This document shows, piece after piece, positions 6,942-14,880 of a DNA stretch of 64,000 nt. The stretch spans positions 62,001 to 126,000 of the forward strand of contig DATAZY010000011.1 of NCBI GenBank assembly GCA_036271795.1. The letters run 5' to 3'. Position 1 is the stretch's first letter; each line of letters starts with the position of its first letter. The stretch is from Galbitalea sp036271795. Lineage in GTDB: Bacteria; Actinomycetota; Actinomycetes; Actinomycetales; Microbacteriaceae. The position numbers were made by a program, and so were the translations under genes. The notes below the pieces were generated by a model that was given only the letters and a program-made list of their open reading frames with translations, was not told where the DNA came from and did no database searches.

Positions 6942-7696
6942 TGAGCGCGTTCACGGTGCCGGTCGAGCACATCCGGGCGATGGTCAACGCAGGATTGGTG
7001 ACTCGTAATGGGCCGTTGTCGTGGCAAACTCGCGACCTCACCGACACGGAGCGTGCGCACGCCTACCTGTCTGGTCAGCCGTGGGGTCTCGGCGCGGCGA
7101 TGGTGTTCCGGGATGCGTGGCGTGAACTCACCCCGGCGACGGCCGGTGCGGTCGGGGCGATGCTGCTGGCGGAGAACCGGCGCAGCGTCGACTACCGGTA
7201 CAGCGAGGACGAAATCGAGGAGGTGTACACGCACGGCCCGTCGCGGTTGCGGCAGCCGGTAGAGATTCTCAAAGCCATCGACTGCTATGAGTACCAGTCC
7301 TGCGAAACCCCGGACTGGGAGCAGTCCGAGGCGCACCAGTTCTGCCAGGCGCTTCGCGGCCCGCTCGTCAGGCAGCTACCCGGCTACGACGAAGCCGACA
7401 GCTGGCCAATCCAGGAACCAGTGCCAAGGAAGAGCCGCCCGGCCATGAACCGGGCGGCTCTTTCCTACGCCCACGCAAGCGGGGTGGCGGGCAACGGCTG
7501 CGCCGTTGCCTTTCGGCGATCGATTATCCGGTGCTGTCGGTGGCTCCTCAAGGCACGCGAAAACTTCCCGGCCGACCGCTTCGCTCCTTCGGCCGAAAAC
7601 TTTTCGCTCTCCGGCCTTGACCAGCCGCCGACAGTACCGGGGTTCGGCAGGTGCCGAAAGGCAATGAGCGATACACAAAAAAGGAGAACATCATGA
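6941..7696 (+). CDS. Hypothetical mobile-element protein with apparently extended C-terminus
   Basis: Translation begins at the ATG overlapping the DprA-like stop and gives 251 aa. The first ~162 residues (MSAFTVPVEHIRAMV...to...DEADSWPIQEPVPRK) look like an ordinary soluble protein of unknown family. The remaining ~90 residues are encoded by the hairpin at 7430-7462 and by leader copy B, so they are unlikely to be conserved protein. The frame runs past ATG 7693 of the next gene by one codon. The simplest reading is a lost stop near residue 163, or a product that merely reads through non-coding sequence. Function unknown. Confidence 0.5.
   Translation: MSAFTVPVEHIRAMVNAGLVTRNGPLSWQTRDLTDTERAHAYLSGQPWGLGAAMVFRDAWRELTPATAGAVGAMLLAENRRSVDYRYSEDEIEEVYTHGPSRLRQPVEILKAIDCYEYQSCETPDWEQSEAHQFCQALRGPLVRQLPGYDEADSWPIQEPVPRKSRPAMNRAALSYAHASGVAGNGCAVAFRRSIIRCCRWLLKARENFPADRFAPSAENFSLSGLDQPPTVPGFGRCRKAMSDTQKRRTS
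7430..7462 (+). terminator. Intrinsic terminator-like hairpin inside the 3' part of the open frame
   Basis: AAGAGCCGCCCGG pairs perfectly with CCGGGCGGCTCTT over 13 bp around a 7-nt loop and is followed by TCC. It lies within the extended frame of the preceding gene, implying that the true 3' end of that unit is here. Confidence 0.7.
7487..7663 (+). ncRNA. Structured leader, copy B, upstream of a small-gene operon
   Basis: The second copy of the leader seen at 4050-4244. GGCAACGGC/GCCGTTGCC (7490-7498 with 7502-7510) surrounds the shared TGC loop and is followed by TTTCGG. CGGCCGA/TCGGCCG (7569-7575 with 7589-7595) encloses the shared CCGCTTCGCT loop. TTTTCGCTCT...CTTGACCA lies at 7601-7623 and TTCGGC-AGGT-GCCGAA at 7643-7658. 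It ends 30 nt before ATG 7693, which carries an AAGGAG site. The leader follows the terminator at 7430-7462, so it probably starts a new transcript. Confidence 0.6.
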
Positions 7697-8046
7697 CGAT
7701 CCCACTCGCACATACCGGGCAGGCCATCACCATTACCGGCTACCCGCTGGCCGCCCCGGTTACCATCAGGGACGCCCAGCCGGACCACACAATCAACGGC
7801 GAAGGCTGGCTCCTCAGCGTCGCGCAGGCAATGGACCTGCTCGACGCATGGAAGGACGGACACGGCGAAGCCGATGTGGTCCGCGAATACACCTATTCCG
7901 AGTCCGGCCTGTTCATCACCGGCCTCTACCTCGACCGTGAAATCGACCTCTCGGTCTGGGAGTCCGCGACCGGCTCCGATGGAGACGACCTCTATTCCAC
8001 CGTGATGATGCCGTTCGACTTCGAGGTGCAGGAGCAGAAGCAGTGA
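7693..8046 (+). CDS. Hypothetical protein, 117 aa
   Basis: I do not recognise a family. The ATG at 7693 follows AAGGAG closely, while an upstream in-frame ATG falls inside the leader RNA and is rejected. The protein is acidic and soluble, with EADVVREYTYSESGLFITGLYLDREIDLSVWES in the middle. It is the first gene of a unit driven from leader copy B and its stop overlaps the GTG of the next gene (8043-8046). Likely an accessory protein of the mobile element. Confidence 0.6.
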   Translation: MTIPLAHTGQAITITGYPLAAPVTIRDAQPDHTINGEGWLLSVAQAMDLLDAWKDGHGEADVVREYTYSESGLFITGLYLDREIDLSVWESATGSDGDDLYSTVMMPFDFEVQEQKQ

Positions 8047-8402
8047 GCGCCCGGATCCTCTACCAACCGGAGCAGTTCGCCGACTCGGGCTGGGACAGCG
8101 GCACCCCGGAGAAGAAAGCCCGATTCGTCAACGTCCTGATCCGCTTCATCGACCAGGGCTACCCGGAAGCGAAGTTCAGCAAGGCCCTCTACGACGGCCT
8201 TTACAGCCACGGCTACTTCGATTTCATCGCCCATTACGACCGGGCCGGGTTCTACGCCTAGCAGTTTTCCACCCGACAGCGGCAGGCGCAATTCTTCGAC
8301 GACCTTATGCACGACTGCCGCCGTGACGCCCACACCCAGAGGTGGGACTTGTGGGCCGACGTCAAACGAATCCTCATCGAGCATTACAGGAAGGAACTCT
8401 GA
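8043..8402 (+). pseudogene. Small mobile-element gene interrupted by an in-frame TAG
   Basis: A GTG start overlapping the previous stop gives 72 residues ending DFIAHYDRAGFYA, then TAG at 8259-8261. The same frame continues without interruption for another 46 codons (QFSTRQRQAQFFDDLMH...ILIEHYRKEL) to a TGA at 8400-8402, immediately before the next gene. The downstream part has protein-like composition and ends where a normal gene end would be expected, so a ~119-aa gene appears to have acquired an amber stop. Alternatives are a sequencing error or genuine readthrough. Family unknown. Confidence 0.6.
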
Positions 8403-8404
8403 TT

Positions 8405-8773
8405 ATGAGCATGGACACCACCATCACCGTGGACCACATCCCCGAAGATCAGGCCGAAGCCGACCGCATCGCCGGATGGCTCGACCAGCTCGCCGAGCGG
8501 TTCGACCTCTGGGAGTCCGACGTGAGCGTCTGGGTCTCCGATGACCGCACTATCGGTCGCGTGTATCTCGCCAGCTACGGGCACAAATATCAGATCGACC
8601 GGCTCGATACCCTTGCCCGTATCATCTCCCGCCTCATCCCCGGCTGCGATGTACGTGTCGAGGAGGAAGGCCTGCACGACGACTACTGGGCCGAAACCGC
8701 AACCTACCGTTCTGGCCGGATGGTGTGCTCAGGCCGCAAAGAATGGGTCGAACACGACGTGAACGAGACCTGA
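8405..8773 (+). CDS. Hypothetical protein, 122 aa
   Basis: The family is not recognised. The ATG at 8405 lies 2 nt after the TGA of the interrupted gene and has AGGAAGG upstream, so the start is well supported over an earlier in-frame start. The product is acidic and soluble (WLDQLAERFDLWESDVSVWVSDDRTIGRVYLASYG). It closes the operon led by leader copy B and is followed by a hairpin. Probably accessory to element maintenance or transfer. Confidence 0.6.
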   Translation: MSMDTTITVDHIPEDQAEADRIAGWLDQLAERFDLWESDVSVWVSDDRTIGRVYLASYGHKYQIDRLDTLARIISRLIPGCDVRVEEEGLHDDYWAETATYRSGRMVCSGRKEWVEHDVNET

Positions 8774-8787
8774 GTACACGCAGCCAG

Positions 8788-8820
8788 GGAATGCCCCTAT
8801 CCGCCAGATGGGGGCATTCC
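8788..8820 (+). terminator. Terminator after the small-gene operon
   Basis: GGAATGCCCC pairs with GGGGCATTCC over 10 bp around a 13-nt loop, followed by TTGTG. It lies 14 nt after the stop at 8773. Confidence 0.65.
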
Positions 8821-8905
8821 TTGTGCCCAGCACCCGCCCCGTCCAGCCTTGTCTTCCGCAGCAGCCATCCTCCTCTCACCTCCGTTCCCTCATGTCCGCT
8901 CCTGT

Positions 8906-8974
8906 AGGTACGCACCGTCCCCCACGCCAAGGTGCCCACACACCTCTTGCAGTCGAGGTGGGCGGTGCGTACCT
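8906..8974. other. Nested inverted repeats upstream of the relaxase: candidate oriT
   Basis: AGGTACGCACCG (8906-8917) and CGGTGCGTACCT (8963-8974) are perfect 12-bp arms. Inside them AGGTG/CACCT (8930-8934 with 8941-8945) forms a second small repeat. The block sits in the non-coding gap just before the MobF relaxase gene, where origins of transfer with relaxase-recognised inverted repeats commonly lie. A regulatory hairpin is the alternative. Confidence 0.45.
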
Positions 8975-9015
8975 CACTCCCAAGCAGAAACGACGGAGGA
9001 GGGTGGGTACACGCG

Positions 9016-12000
9016 GTGACGGTGTCGATGCGGGTGATGTCTGCCGGGGATGGGTACCGGTACCTGCTGAAAACTGTGGCTGCGGGGGATGGGAACCGGG
9101 ACCTGACCACCCCATTGACCCGGTACTACCAGGAGAAGGGCACACCCCCCGGTTTCTGGATCGGGTCCGGCGTCCACGGGCTCGGCCACGGCGAGCTCAT
9201 GCCGGGTGCGGAGGTGACCGAGGAGCAGCTTCGGCTGCTGTTGGGTTCCGGCCGGGACCCCGTAACGGGGGAGCCGCTGGGGAAACCGTGGTTGAAGTTC
9301 AAGGGTGCGGCGGAACGCATTGACGCCCGAGTCGAGCAGCTTCCGGACGAGCTCGGTGTGGGAGGCCGGGCGGAGGCGATAACGCTGATCGAGGCGGAAG
9401 AGAACGCCCGGGACCGGCGTCGCGCTGTTGCGGGTTTTGATTACACGTTCTCGGTGCCGAAGAGTGTGAGCATCTTGTGGGCTGTTGCCGACGGGGCCAT
9501 CCAGGCGGTGATTGTGCAAGCGCATCATGACGCCGTTGCGGAGGTCATCGACCTGATCGAACGTGACGTTGCGATGACCCGCATCGGCGTGGATCCCGGG
9601 AGCGGGTCTGTTGCGCAGGTCGAGGTGCGGGGTGTGGTTGCAACCGCCTACGACCATTACGACTCCCGCTCCTCCGACCCGCAACTGCACACCCATGTGG
9701 TGATCGCGAACAAGGTGCAGGGTGCCCATGACGGGAAGTGGCGCACCCTGGATGGTCGCCCGATGCATGCTGCGGTGGTGGCCCTGTCGGAGCATTACAA
9801 CGCGGTCCTCGCCGACCACCTGGCCAGCGACCTCGGCCTGGGTTGGGAGGTGCGTGCGCGGGGGGAGCGCCGCAACCCGGCGTTCGAAATCGGCGGGGTG
9901 CCGGATGCGTTGATTGCGGAGTTCTCGTCCCGGTCCCGCGACATCGACGCCGCAACAGACATCCTGATTGCGGACTATGTTGCCCAGCATGGGCGGCGTC
10001 CGTCGGATACGACTGTCTTGAAATTGCGGGCCGAAGCAACACTGACGACCAGGCGGGAGAAGACGGTGCATTCCCTCGCCGACCTCACCACCGGGTGGCG
10101 GCAACGGGCGAGCGTGCTTCTTGGTCAGGACAGCACGACGTGGGCGGCACGGGTTATCGGCAATCGGAACGGCGCATCCGTGCTGCACGCCGGCGACCTG
10201 CCGTTGGAAAGGGCCGAAGAGATTGGCCGCACCGTGGTCACCGTGGTGGGGGAGAAGCGGTCGACCTGGCGACGCTGGAACCTGCACGCGGAAGCATCCC
10301 GGCAACTGATGACTTTCCGGTTTGCCTCCACCGCGGATCGGGAGACTGTGCTGGGGCTGGTGGTGGACGCCGCAGAGCAGGGTTCGATCCGCCTCACCCC
10401 ACCGGAACTGGCCACCTCCCCGATCGTGTTTCAGCGTCCGGATGGGTCAAGTGTGTTCCGTCCGAAGCACGGCACCCGGTTCACCTCTGCCGCGTTGCTT
10501 GCCGCGGAAGATCGACTACTCGACCTTGCCCACACAACGAATGCACCGACCGTCAGCACCAAGTCGGTGGAGAAGGTCACGAGGAAGCCAGCCCGGAACG
10601 GACGGGTGCTCTCCGCCGACCAAACCACAGCGGTTGCGCAGATCGCGTCATCAGGTCGGGTCGTGGATGTCCTGGTCGGCCCGGCGGGGGCGGGGAAGAC
10701 GACAACTCTCGGTGTTTTGCGAAAAGTGTGGGAGACCGAGCACGGACGCGGTTCGGTGATCGGACTCGCGCCATCGGCCGCGGCAGCACAGGTTCTCGCT
10801 GATGAGCTGCGCATCCCCACCGAGAACACCGCGAAATGGGTCCACGCCCACACCAACAACGGATGGGCGCTCCACGCCGGCCAGCTGTTGATCGTGGATG
10901 AGGCATCCCTTGCCGGCACCATCAGCCTCGACACCATCACTACGCATGCTGCGCAGGTGGGGGCGAAGGTGCTGCTGGTGGGGGATCCGGCGCAACTGTC
11001 CGCGGTGGAATCCGGTGGCGCGTTCGGGATGATCACCCGCGACCTCGAACTCGTTCCGGAACTCTCGGATGTGCGGCGGTTCCGGAATGAGTGGGAGAAG
11101 ACCGCGACCCTGGGTTTGCGGGTCGGTGACACGGCGGTGATCGACAGCTACCTTGAGCATGGCCGGGTCGCCGGCGGGGAGCTGGAGAACATGCTGGAGG
11201 CCGCTTACACGGCTTGGCAGGCGGACCTTGGGGCGGGGTTGGTGTCGGTGATGATCGCCGAAACCGCCGACACTGTTCGGGCGTTGAACGAGCGGGCCCG
11301 CCTGGACCGGATCATCGCCGGACACGTCACCGCCACCGGGACGGTCGAGCTGCATGATGTGACGCAGGCGTCTCGTGGGGATCTGGTCATCACCCGCAAG
11401 AACGACCGGAAACTATCGGCCGGTCGGGGTTGGGTGAAGAACGGTGACCGGTGGATCATCACCGCCACCCACTCGGATGGGTCGGTCACGCTCCGCCGCA
11501 CCGGCGCGCATGCCGGTGGGCGGGTGCGGCTCCCGGCCGCATATGTGGCCGAGCACCTGGAGCTTGCGTATGCGGTGACCGCATACCGGGCGCAAGGCTC
11601 CACCGTCGACACCGCCCACGCGCTCGTGCATTCCAGTTCGATGACCCGGGAAACCTTCTACGTCTCGATGACCCGCGGGAGGGAAGCGAACACGTGTTAT
11701 GTTGCCACCGACCAAGCCCACCTCGAAGAACACCAACATCTCCCCGCCAGCGAGGTCACCGTCCGAAGTATCCTCACCGGGGTGCTGAACCATCAGGGTG
11801 CCCAGAAGAGTGCCAACGAGGCCATCGTCGTCGAACATGACACCTGGGCGGGCATCGGCCAACTCGCGGCCGAGTACGACACCATCGCCACCGCCGCCCA
11901 ACACGACCGTTGGGTTGCCCTCATCCGCCGCAGCGGGCTAAGCACTGCTCAAGCCGAGCAGGTGGTGGAGGCGCACTCGTTCGGGACCCTCATCACCGAG

Positions 12001-12576
12001 TTCCGTCGAGCCGAAGCCCACCACCACAACCTCGACACCCTCCTACCCCGACTCATCGCCGCACGGCCGTTGGACGATGCGGACGACATCGGCGCCGTCC
12101 TCCGCCACCGGCTCCGACTCGCCACCACCGTCCGCAGTGGCAGCAGCGGAGGAAGAGCGGCCCCACGACTCATCGCCGGATTGATCCCCGAAGCCAGTCG
12201 ACCGATGGACGCCGAAATGTGGGCCGCGCTCGAGGAACGCAAACGGCTGATCGAACACCGCGCCATAACCATCGCCCAATCCGCGATCCAGGATCGCGAA
12301 TCGTGGACCACACCGGCAGGGCGTCCGCCCGCCGAGCCACGAAAAAGGCAGCAGTGGGTGCAGCAGGTGCGGATCGTTGCCGCCTACCGTGACCGCTACG
12401 GCATCACCAGTTCGACACCATTCGGACCCGAACCAGGTGACACGAACCAACAACGCGACGCCGAACACGCTCGCATCGCGCTACGCAACGCGAGCCGGCT
12501 CACCGCGGCGTCCTCGTCGCGCGCGCCGGACCGGCCAGCCGATCGCACACAGCACCGATCCCAGCCAACACTCTAA
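9016..12576 (+). CDS. MobF (TrwC/TraI-type) conjugative relaxase-helicase
   Basis: About 1186 aa. The N-terminal relaxase starts VTVSMRVMSAGDGYRYLLKTVA and carries the TrwC GYxYY-like context and the metal-binding His motif LHTHVV at about residues 224-227. A RecD/TraI-type helicase follows with Walker A GPAGAGKTTT near 555, Walker B-like LLIVDEASLAG, and UvrD-C-like AYAVTAYRAQGSTVD near 852. It should nick oriT covalently and unwind the strand for transfer. The GTG at 9016 follows GGAGGAGG; GTG 9022 or ATG 9028 are alternatives, while earlier starts lack homology-like sequence. The C-terminal ~200 residues are divergent. No type IV secretion or coupling-protein gene is in this window. Confidence 0.88.
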   Translation: MTVSMRVMSAGDGYRYLLKTVAAGDGNRDLTTPLTRYYQEKGTPPGFWIGSGVHGLGHGELMPGAEVTEEQLRLLLGSGRDPVTGEPLGKPWLKFKGAAERIDARVEQLPDELGVGGRAEAITLIEAEENARDRRRAVAGFDYTFSVPKSVSILWAVADGAIQAVIVQAHHDAVAEVIDLIERDVAMTRIGVDPGSGSVAQVEVRGVVATAYDHYDSRSSDPQLHTHVVIANKVQGAHDGKWRTLDGRPMHAAVVALSEHYNAVLADHLASDLGLGWEVRARGERRNPAFEIGGVPDALIAEFSSRSRDIDAATDILIADYVAQHGRRPSDTTVLKLRAEATLTTRREKTVHSLADLTTGWRQRASVLLGQDSTTWAARVIGNRNGASVLHAGDLPLERAEEIGRTVVTVVGEKRSTWRRWNLHAEASRQLMTFRFASTADRETVLGLVVDAAEQGSIRLTPPELATSPIVFQRPDGSSVFRPKHGTRFTSAALLAAEDRLLDLAHTTNAPTVSTKSVEKVTRKPARNGRVLSADQTTAVAQIASSGRVVDVLVGPAGAGKTTTLGVLRKVWETEHGRGSVIGLAPSAAAAQVLADELRIPTENTAKWVHAHTNNGWALHAGQLLIVDEASLAGTISLDTITTHAAQVGAKVLLVGDPAQLSAVESGGAFGMITRDLELVPELSDVRRFRNEWEKTATLGLRVGDTAVIDSYLEHGRVAGGELENMLEAAYTAWQADLGAGLVSVMIAETADTVRALNERARLDRIIAGHVTATGTVELHDVTQASRGDLVITRKNDRKLSAGRGWVKNGDRWIITATHSDGSVTLRRTGAHAGGRVRLPAAYVAEHLELAYAVTAYRAQGSTVDTAHALVHSSSMTRETFYVSMTRGREANTCYVATDQAHLEEHQHLPASEVTVRSILTGVLNHQGAQKSANEAIVVEHDTWAGIGQLAAEYDTIATAAQHDRWVALIRRSGLSTAQAEQVVEAHSFGTLITEFRRAEAHHHNLDTLLPRLIAARPLDDADDIGAVLRHRLRLATTVRSGSSGGRAAPRLIAGLIPEASRPMDAEMWAALEERKRLIEHRAITIAQSAIQDRESWTTPAGRPPAEPRKRQQWVQQVRIVAAYRDRYGITSSTPFGPEPGDTNQQRDAEHARIALRNASRLTAASSSRAPDRPADRTQHRSQPTL

Positions 12577-12770
12577 TCCTTGCGAGCACGGGAAGCCCGC
12601 TCTTCTCAGCGTCTAGACCTCGGCGTAAAATTAGGGCAGGCAGATTATCTTGGCCGACCCAGTAACACTTGCAAGCCTGGGCGGCGTAACCCCGCCACCG
12701 GGTGTCCAATAGCTGATTCCACGTAGCTGCATGACCGAAAACCTCGCGTCAATCAGACAGGACACCACTC
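12577..12770. other. Gap after the relaxase gene
   Basis: Directly after the stop, GAGC-A-CGGG...CCCG-CTC (about 12585-12603) could form a weak terminator hairpin. The rest shows no convincing gene; a frame from 12731 overlaps the next gene and is rejected. Confidence 0.3.
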
Positions 12771-13181
12771 ATGCTCGCTATCTCCCTACGACTGGCAATA
12801 GTCTTCCGCACGCTTCTCCGATACGCCCCAACCAACCTGCTCCTTCGCCGGCTCCGATCACGCAGCAGCCTGAAGTGGGGCACATCATTCATGCTCCTCG
12901 GAGTTGCCTACCTGTTTGCGGCCGCGCTGCTCACGAACTTGCTCAACGACGACGGTCCCGGATGGCTCAACCTTCTCGTCATCCTCGGTATCTGGAACGG
13001 CTTCAAGTTCATCGCCTTTGGACCTATCAGCCTGATCCTCCTCGCTCGCGCCAGCATCATCGAACAGCGACTGCTGGTCCAACCAATCGCTGAGGAAGAG
13101 GGCGTCTCCAATTTGCACGTCGGTAAAGCAACTCACAAATCTCCCGATCGCGAGAAGACGAATGAGATGACAGGTCAATGA
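12771..13181 (+). CDS. Small membrane protein commonly found beside MobF relaxases
   Basis: A 136-aa protein with a basic N-terminus (RTLLRYAPTNLLLRRLRSRSSLKWG) and three hydrophobic segments: GTSFMLLGVAYLFAAALLTNLL, WLNLLVILGIWNGFKFIAF and GPISLILLARASI. From memory, similar proteins occur next to TrwC relaxases in actinobacterial elements and are sometimes labelled sulfate permease, a name that such a short protein does not support. A role in the mating channel or in surface exclusion is conceivable but not shown. The hydrophilic tail beyond residue 105 looks variable. Confidence 0.6.
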   Translation: MLAISLRLAIVFRTLLRYAPTNLLLRRLRSRSSLKWGTSFMLLGVAYLFAAALLTNLLNDDGPGWLNLLVILGIWNGFKFIAFGPISLILLARASIIEQRLLVQPIAEEEGVSNLHVGKATHKSPDREKTNEMTGQ

Positions 13182-13527
13182 CCAAGGTCATGGGTCCACC
13201 GGCGCGGCGAGGACGTCGTGGATCGGCTTCCCGCGGGATTGGCCGGGACCGACTTAGTCGATTTGAAGTTCGACCCACGTCACATCGATGAGGGCAGCAT
13301 CCCTGTCTCGCTTCACGGCGAAGAGCCTTTCACCTAGTTGGGTCCATCAACTGACTTTTGGAGGACGCAGTCATTGAGACTTCCGCAGATGAGACCAATC
13401 CAACATTCGCTCAAGTTCTCAAGGACTCTGGTCAAGTGCAAATGTCTGACCCTGTCTGGGGCAGAAACGACGTGCTGCTTCCTGCAACCTTTCGCGCGTT
13501 GGCGTAAGCGCTATCGATCTCGACAGG
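13182..13527. other. Degenerate region at the probable end of the element
   Basis: No convincing gene with a normal start is seen. One plus-strand frame from about 13188 to 13336 encodes a protein-like stretch (DRLPAGLAGTDLVDLKFDPRHIDEG) with no start codon, probably a remnant. A second short frame at 13373-13507 has GGAGGA 7 nt before an ATT codon and encodes 44 residues. Both look like decayed or fragmentary coding sequence between the element and the MFS gene. Confidence 0.35.
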
Positions 13528-14880
13528 TCAGACCTTGGCAGGCTTGTCTAGTCTGGTGATGAACGCGAAGCGGGGGTCGCCCTCCTGTCCGATGTCTGGG
13601 ATCCGTGCCACGATGACTGCTCCGATCACCGCGAGAACAGCCATCGAGATGAACAGTGTTACGAATCCACCGATTGGCAGCAACACGAGCGCTATCGAGG
13701 GAACGAGCAGCCCAGGCAGGGTGTTCGCAATGTTGAGGACGCCGAAGTCTTTGCCGAACGTCTCCGGGTTGGGCAGTACGCGGATGCACATCGCGAAGTC
13801 GGTCGCGAGGAAGGTTCCGTATCCGAGCGACATGACGGCGGCGGACACGTACTCCCAGATTGGCGATGGCGCGAACGCGAGCAGTAAGAGGCCGATTGCT
13901 AACAGGATCCCGCCCGCAAAAATGAATGGTTTCTGCCGGTGCACGCGGTCCGAGACGGTTCCCGTGATCACCGCGGTGACGGCGACACACACGATACCGA
14001 TCAGAGTCAGGATGAAAACGTCACCGGTGACATCCTTGCTTGCGACATTGAAACGGGTCGTGAACACCGACGCGAAGTAGATGTCGGACGACCATGCTGC
14101 GGTGATGAGCAGTCGCACGAACCATGCCCAGCCGAACGCCGGATGCCGCCGCGGGCTCACCCAATACGACCGAATGAACAGGCCGAACGTGAATCTTGCC
14201 TGTCCGGGATCGCGCTGGTGCTGTGGGTCGCGAACAAGCACGAAAGCGAGGATCACGCCAAGCAGGCTAAGCACGGCGAGGACGGTCCATTGCAGAACGG
14301 GCGAGAACGAGACGACGCTCACCAAGCCGAAGCCGATGACCGGGCCACCGAGCGAGACCATCGAGACGATTCCGGAGAATGAGCCGCGTTTCTCTGGGAG
14401 GATCTGGTCGGCGGCGAGGGCGGAGCTCGCTGCCAGCTGAAACTGCACCACGATCTCGATGAATGCCCAAACGAGTGCGACCTGCCACACCGCCGTGGTG
14501 AAGCCCATGCCGAGCAGCAGAAGCGCACCGACCACACCTCCGGTGAGGATCCAGGTGCGTCGTCGACCCCAGCGCGCCGCGGTGCGGTCGCTGATGCGTC
14601 CACCGAACGGATTCGCGACGAGGGCCGCCGCTCCACCGACCGCGCTCACCAGACTGAACGCGGCGGTCGCTCCCGGTCCCGCGATCGTTGTGAGGTGCGT
14701 GGTTAGCAGAACCAGTTGCGGCACGGACAAGCTAATGAAGCCTGCGGCGTTGGTGCCGACGAGCCCACCGATGAGTCGGTTCTGTTTGGTCGACGGGATG
14801 CCGACGGGCGCGCTGTCAGGAGGCGGGATCACGGCGCTCGGCATCTCCGAGGCGTTGAGGCTCACCGTCGGCCCGCCCAT
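13528..14880 (-). CDS. MFS transporter
   Basis: A ~450-aa, 12-helix permease of the major facilitator superfamily in the cytoplasmic membrane. The family loop between helices 2 and 3 is present as NPFGGRISDRTAARWGRRRTWIL, and its equivalent in the second half is GTVSDRVHRQKPFIFAGG. A sugar/GPH-like or drug-type substrate cannot be chosen from sequence; context suggests uptake of the compound degraded by the neighbouring cluster. The ATG at 14880 (MGGPTVSLNASEM) is preferred over an ATG at 14973, which would overlap the upstream esterase gene by more than 100 nt; even so the genes overlap by about 19 nt. It is the last gene of the minus-strand unit beginning with the acyl-CoA ligase. Confidence 0.8.
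   Translation of the reverse strand: MGGPTVSLNASEMPSAVIPPPDSAPVGIPSTKQNRLIGGLVGTNAAGFISLSVPQLVLLTTHLTTIAGPGATAAFSLVSAVGGAAALVANPFGGRISDRTAARWGRRRTWILTGGVVGALLLLGMGFTTAVWQVALVWAFIEIVVQFQLAASSALAADQILPEKRGSFSGIVSMVSLGGPVIGFGLVSVVSFSPVLQWTVLAVLSLLGVILAFVLVRDPQHQRDPGQARFTFGLFIRSYWVSPRRHPAFGWAWFVRLLITAAWSSDIYFASVFTTRFNVASKDVTGDVFILTLIGIVCVAVTAVITGTVSDRVHRQKPFIFAGGILLAIGLLLLAFAPSPIWEYVSAAVMSLGYGTFLATDFAMCIRVLPNPETFGKDFGVLNIANTLPGLLVPSIALVLLPIGGFVTLFISMAVLAVIGAVIVARIPDIGQEGDPRFAFITRLDKPAKV

Noticed and set aside
9738..10802. 354-codon frame inside the relaxase gene
   Set aside because: It is an alternative-frame shadow with Arg/Gly-rich composition; the relaxase frame carries all recognised motifs.
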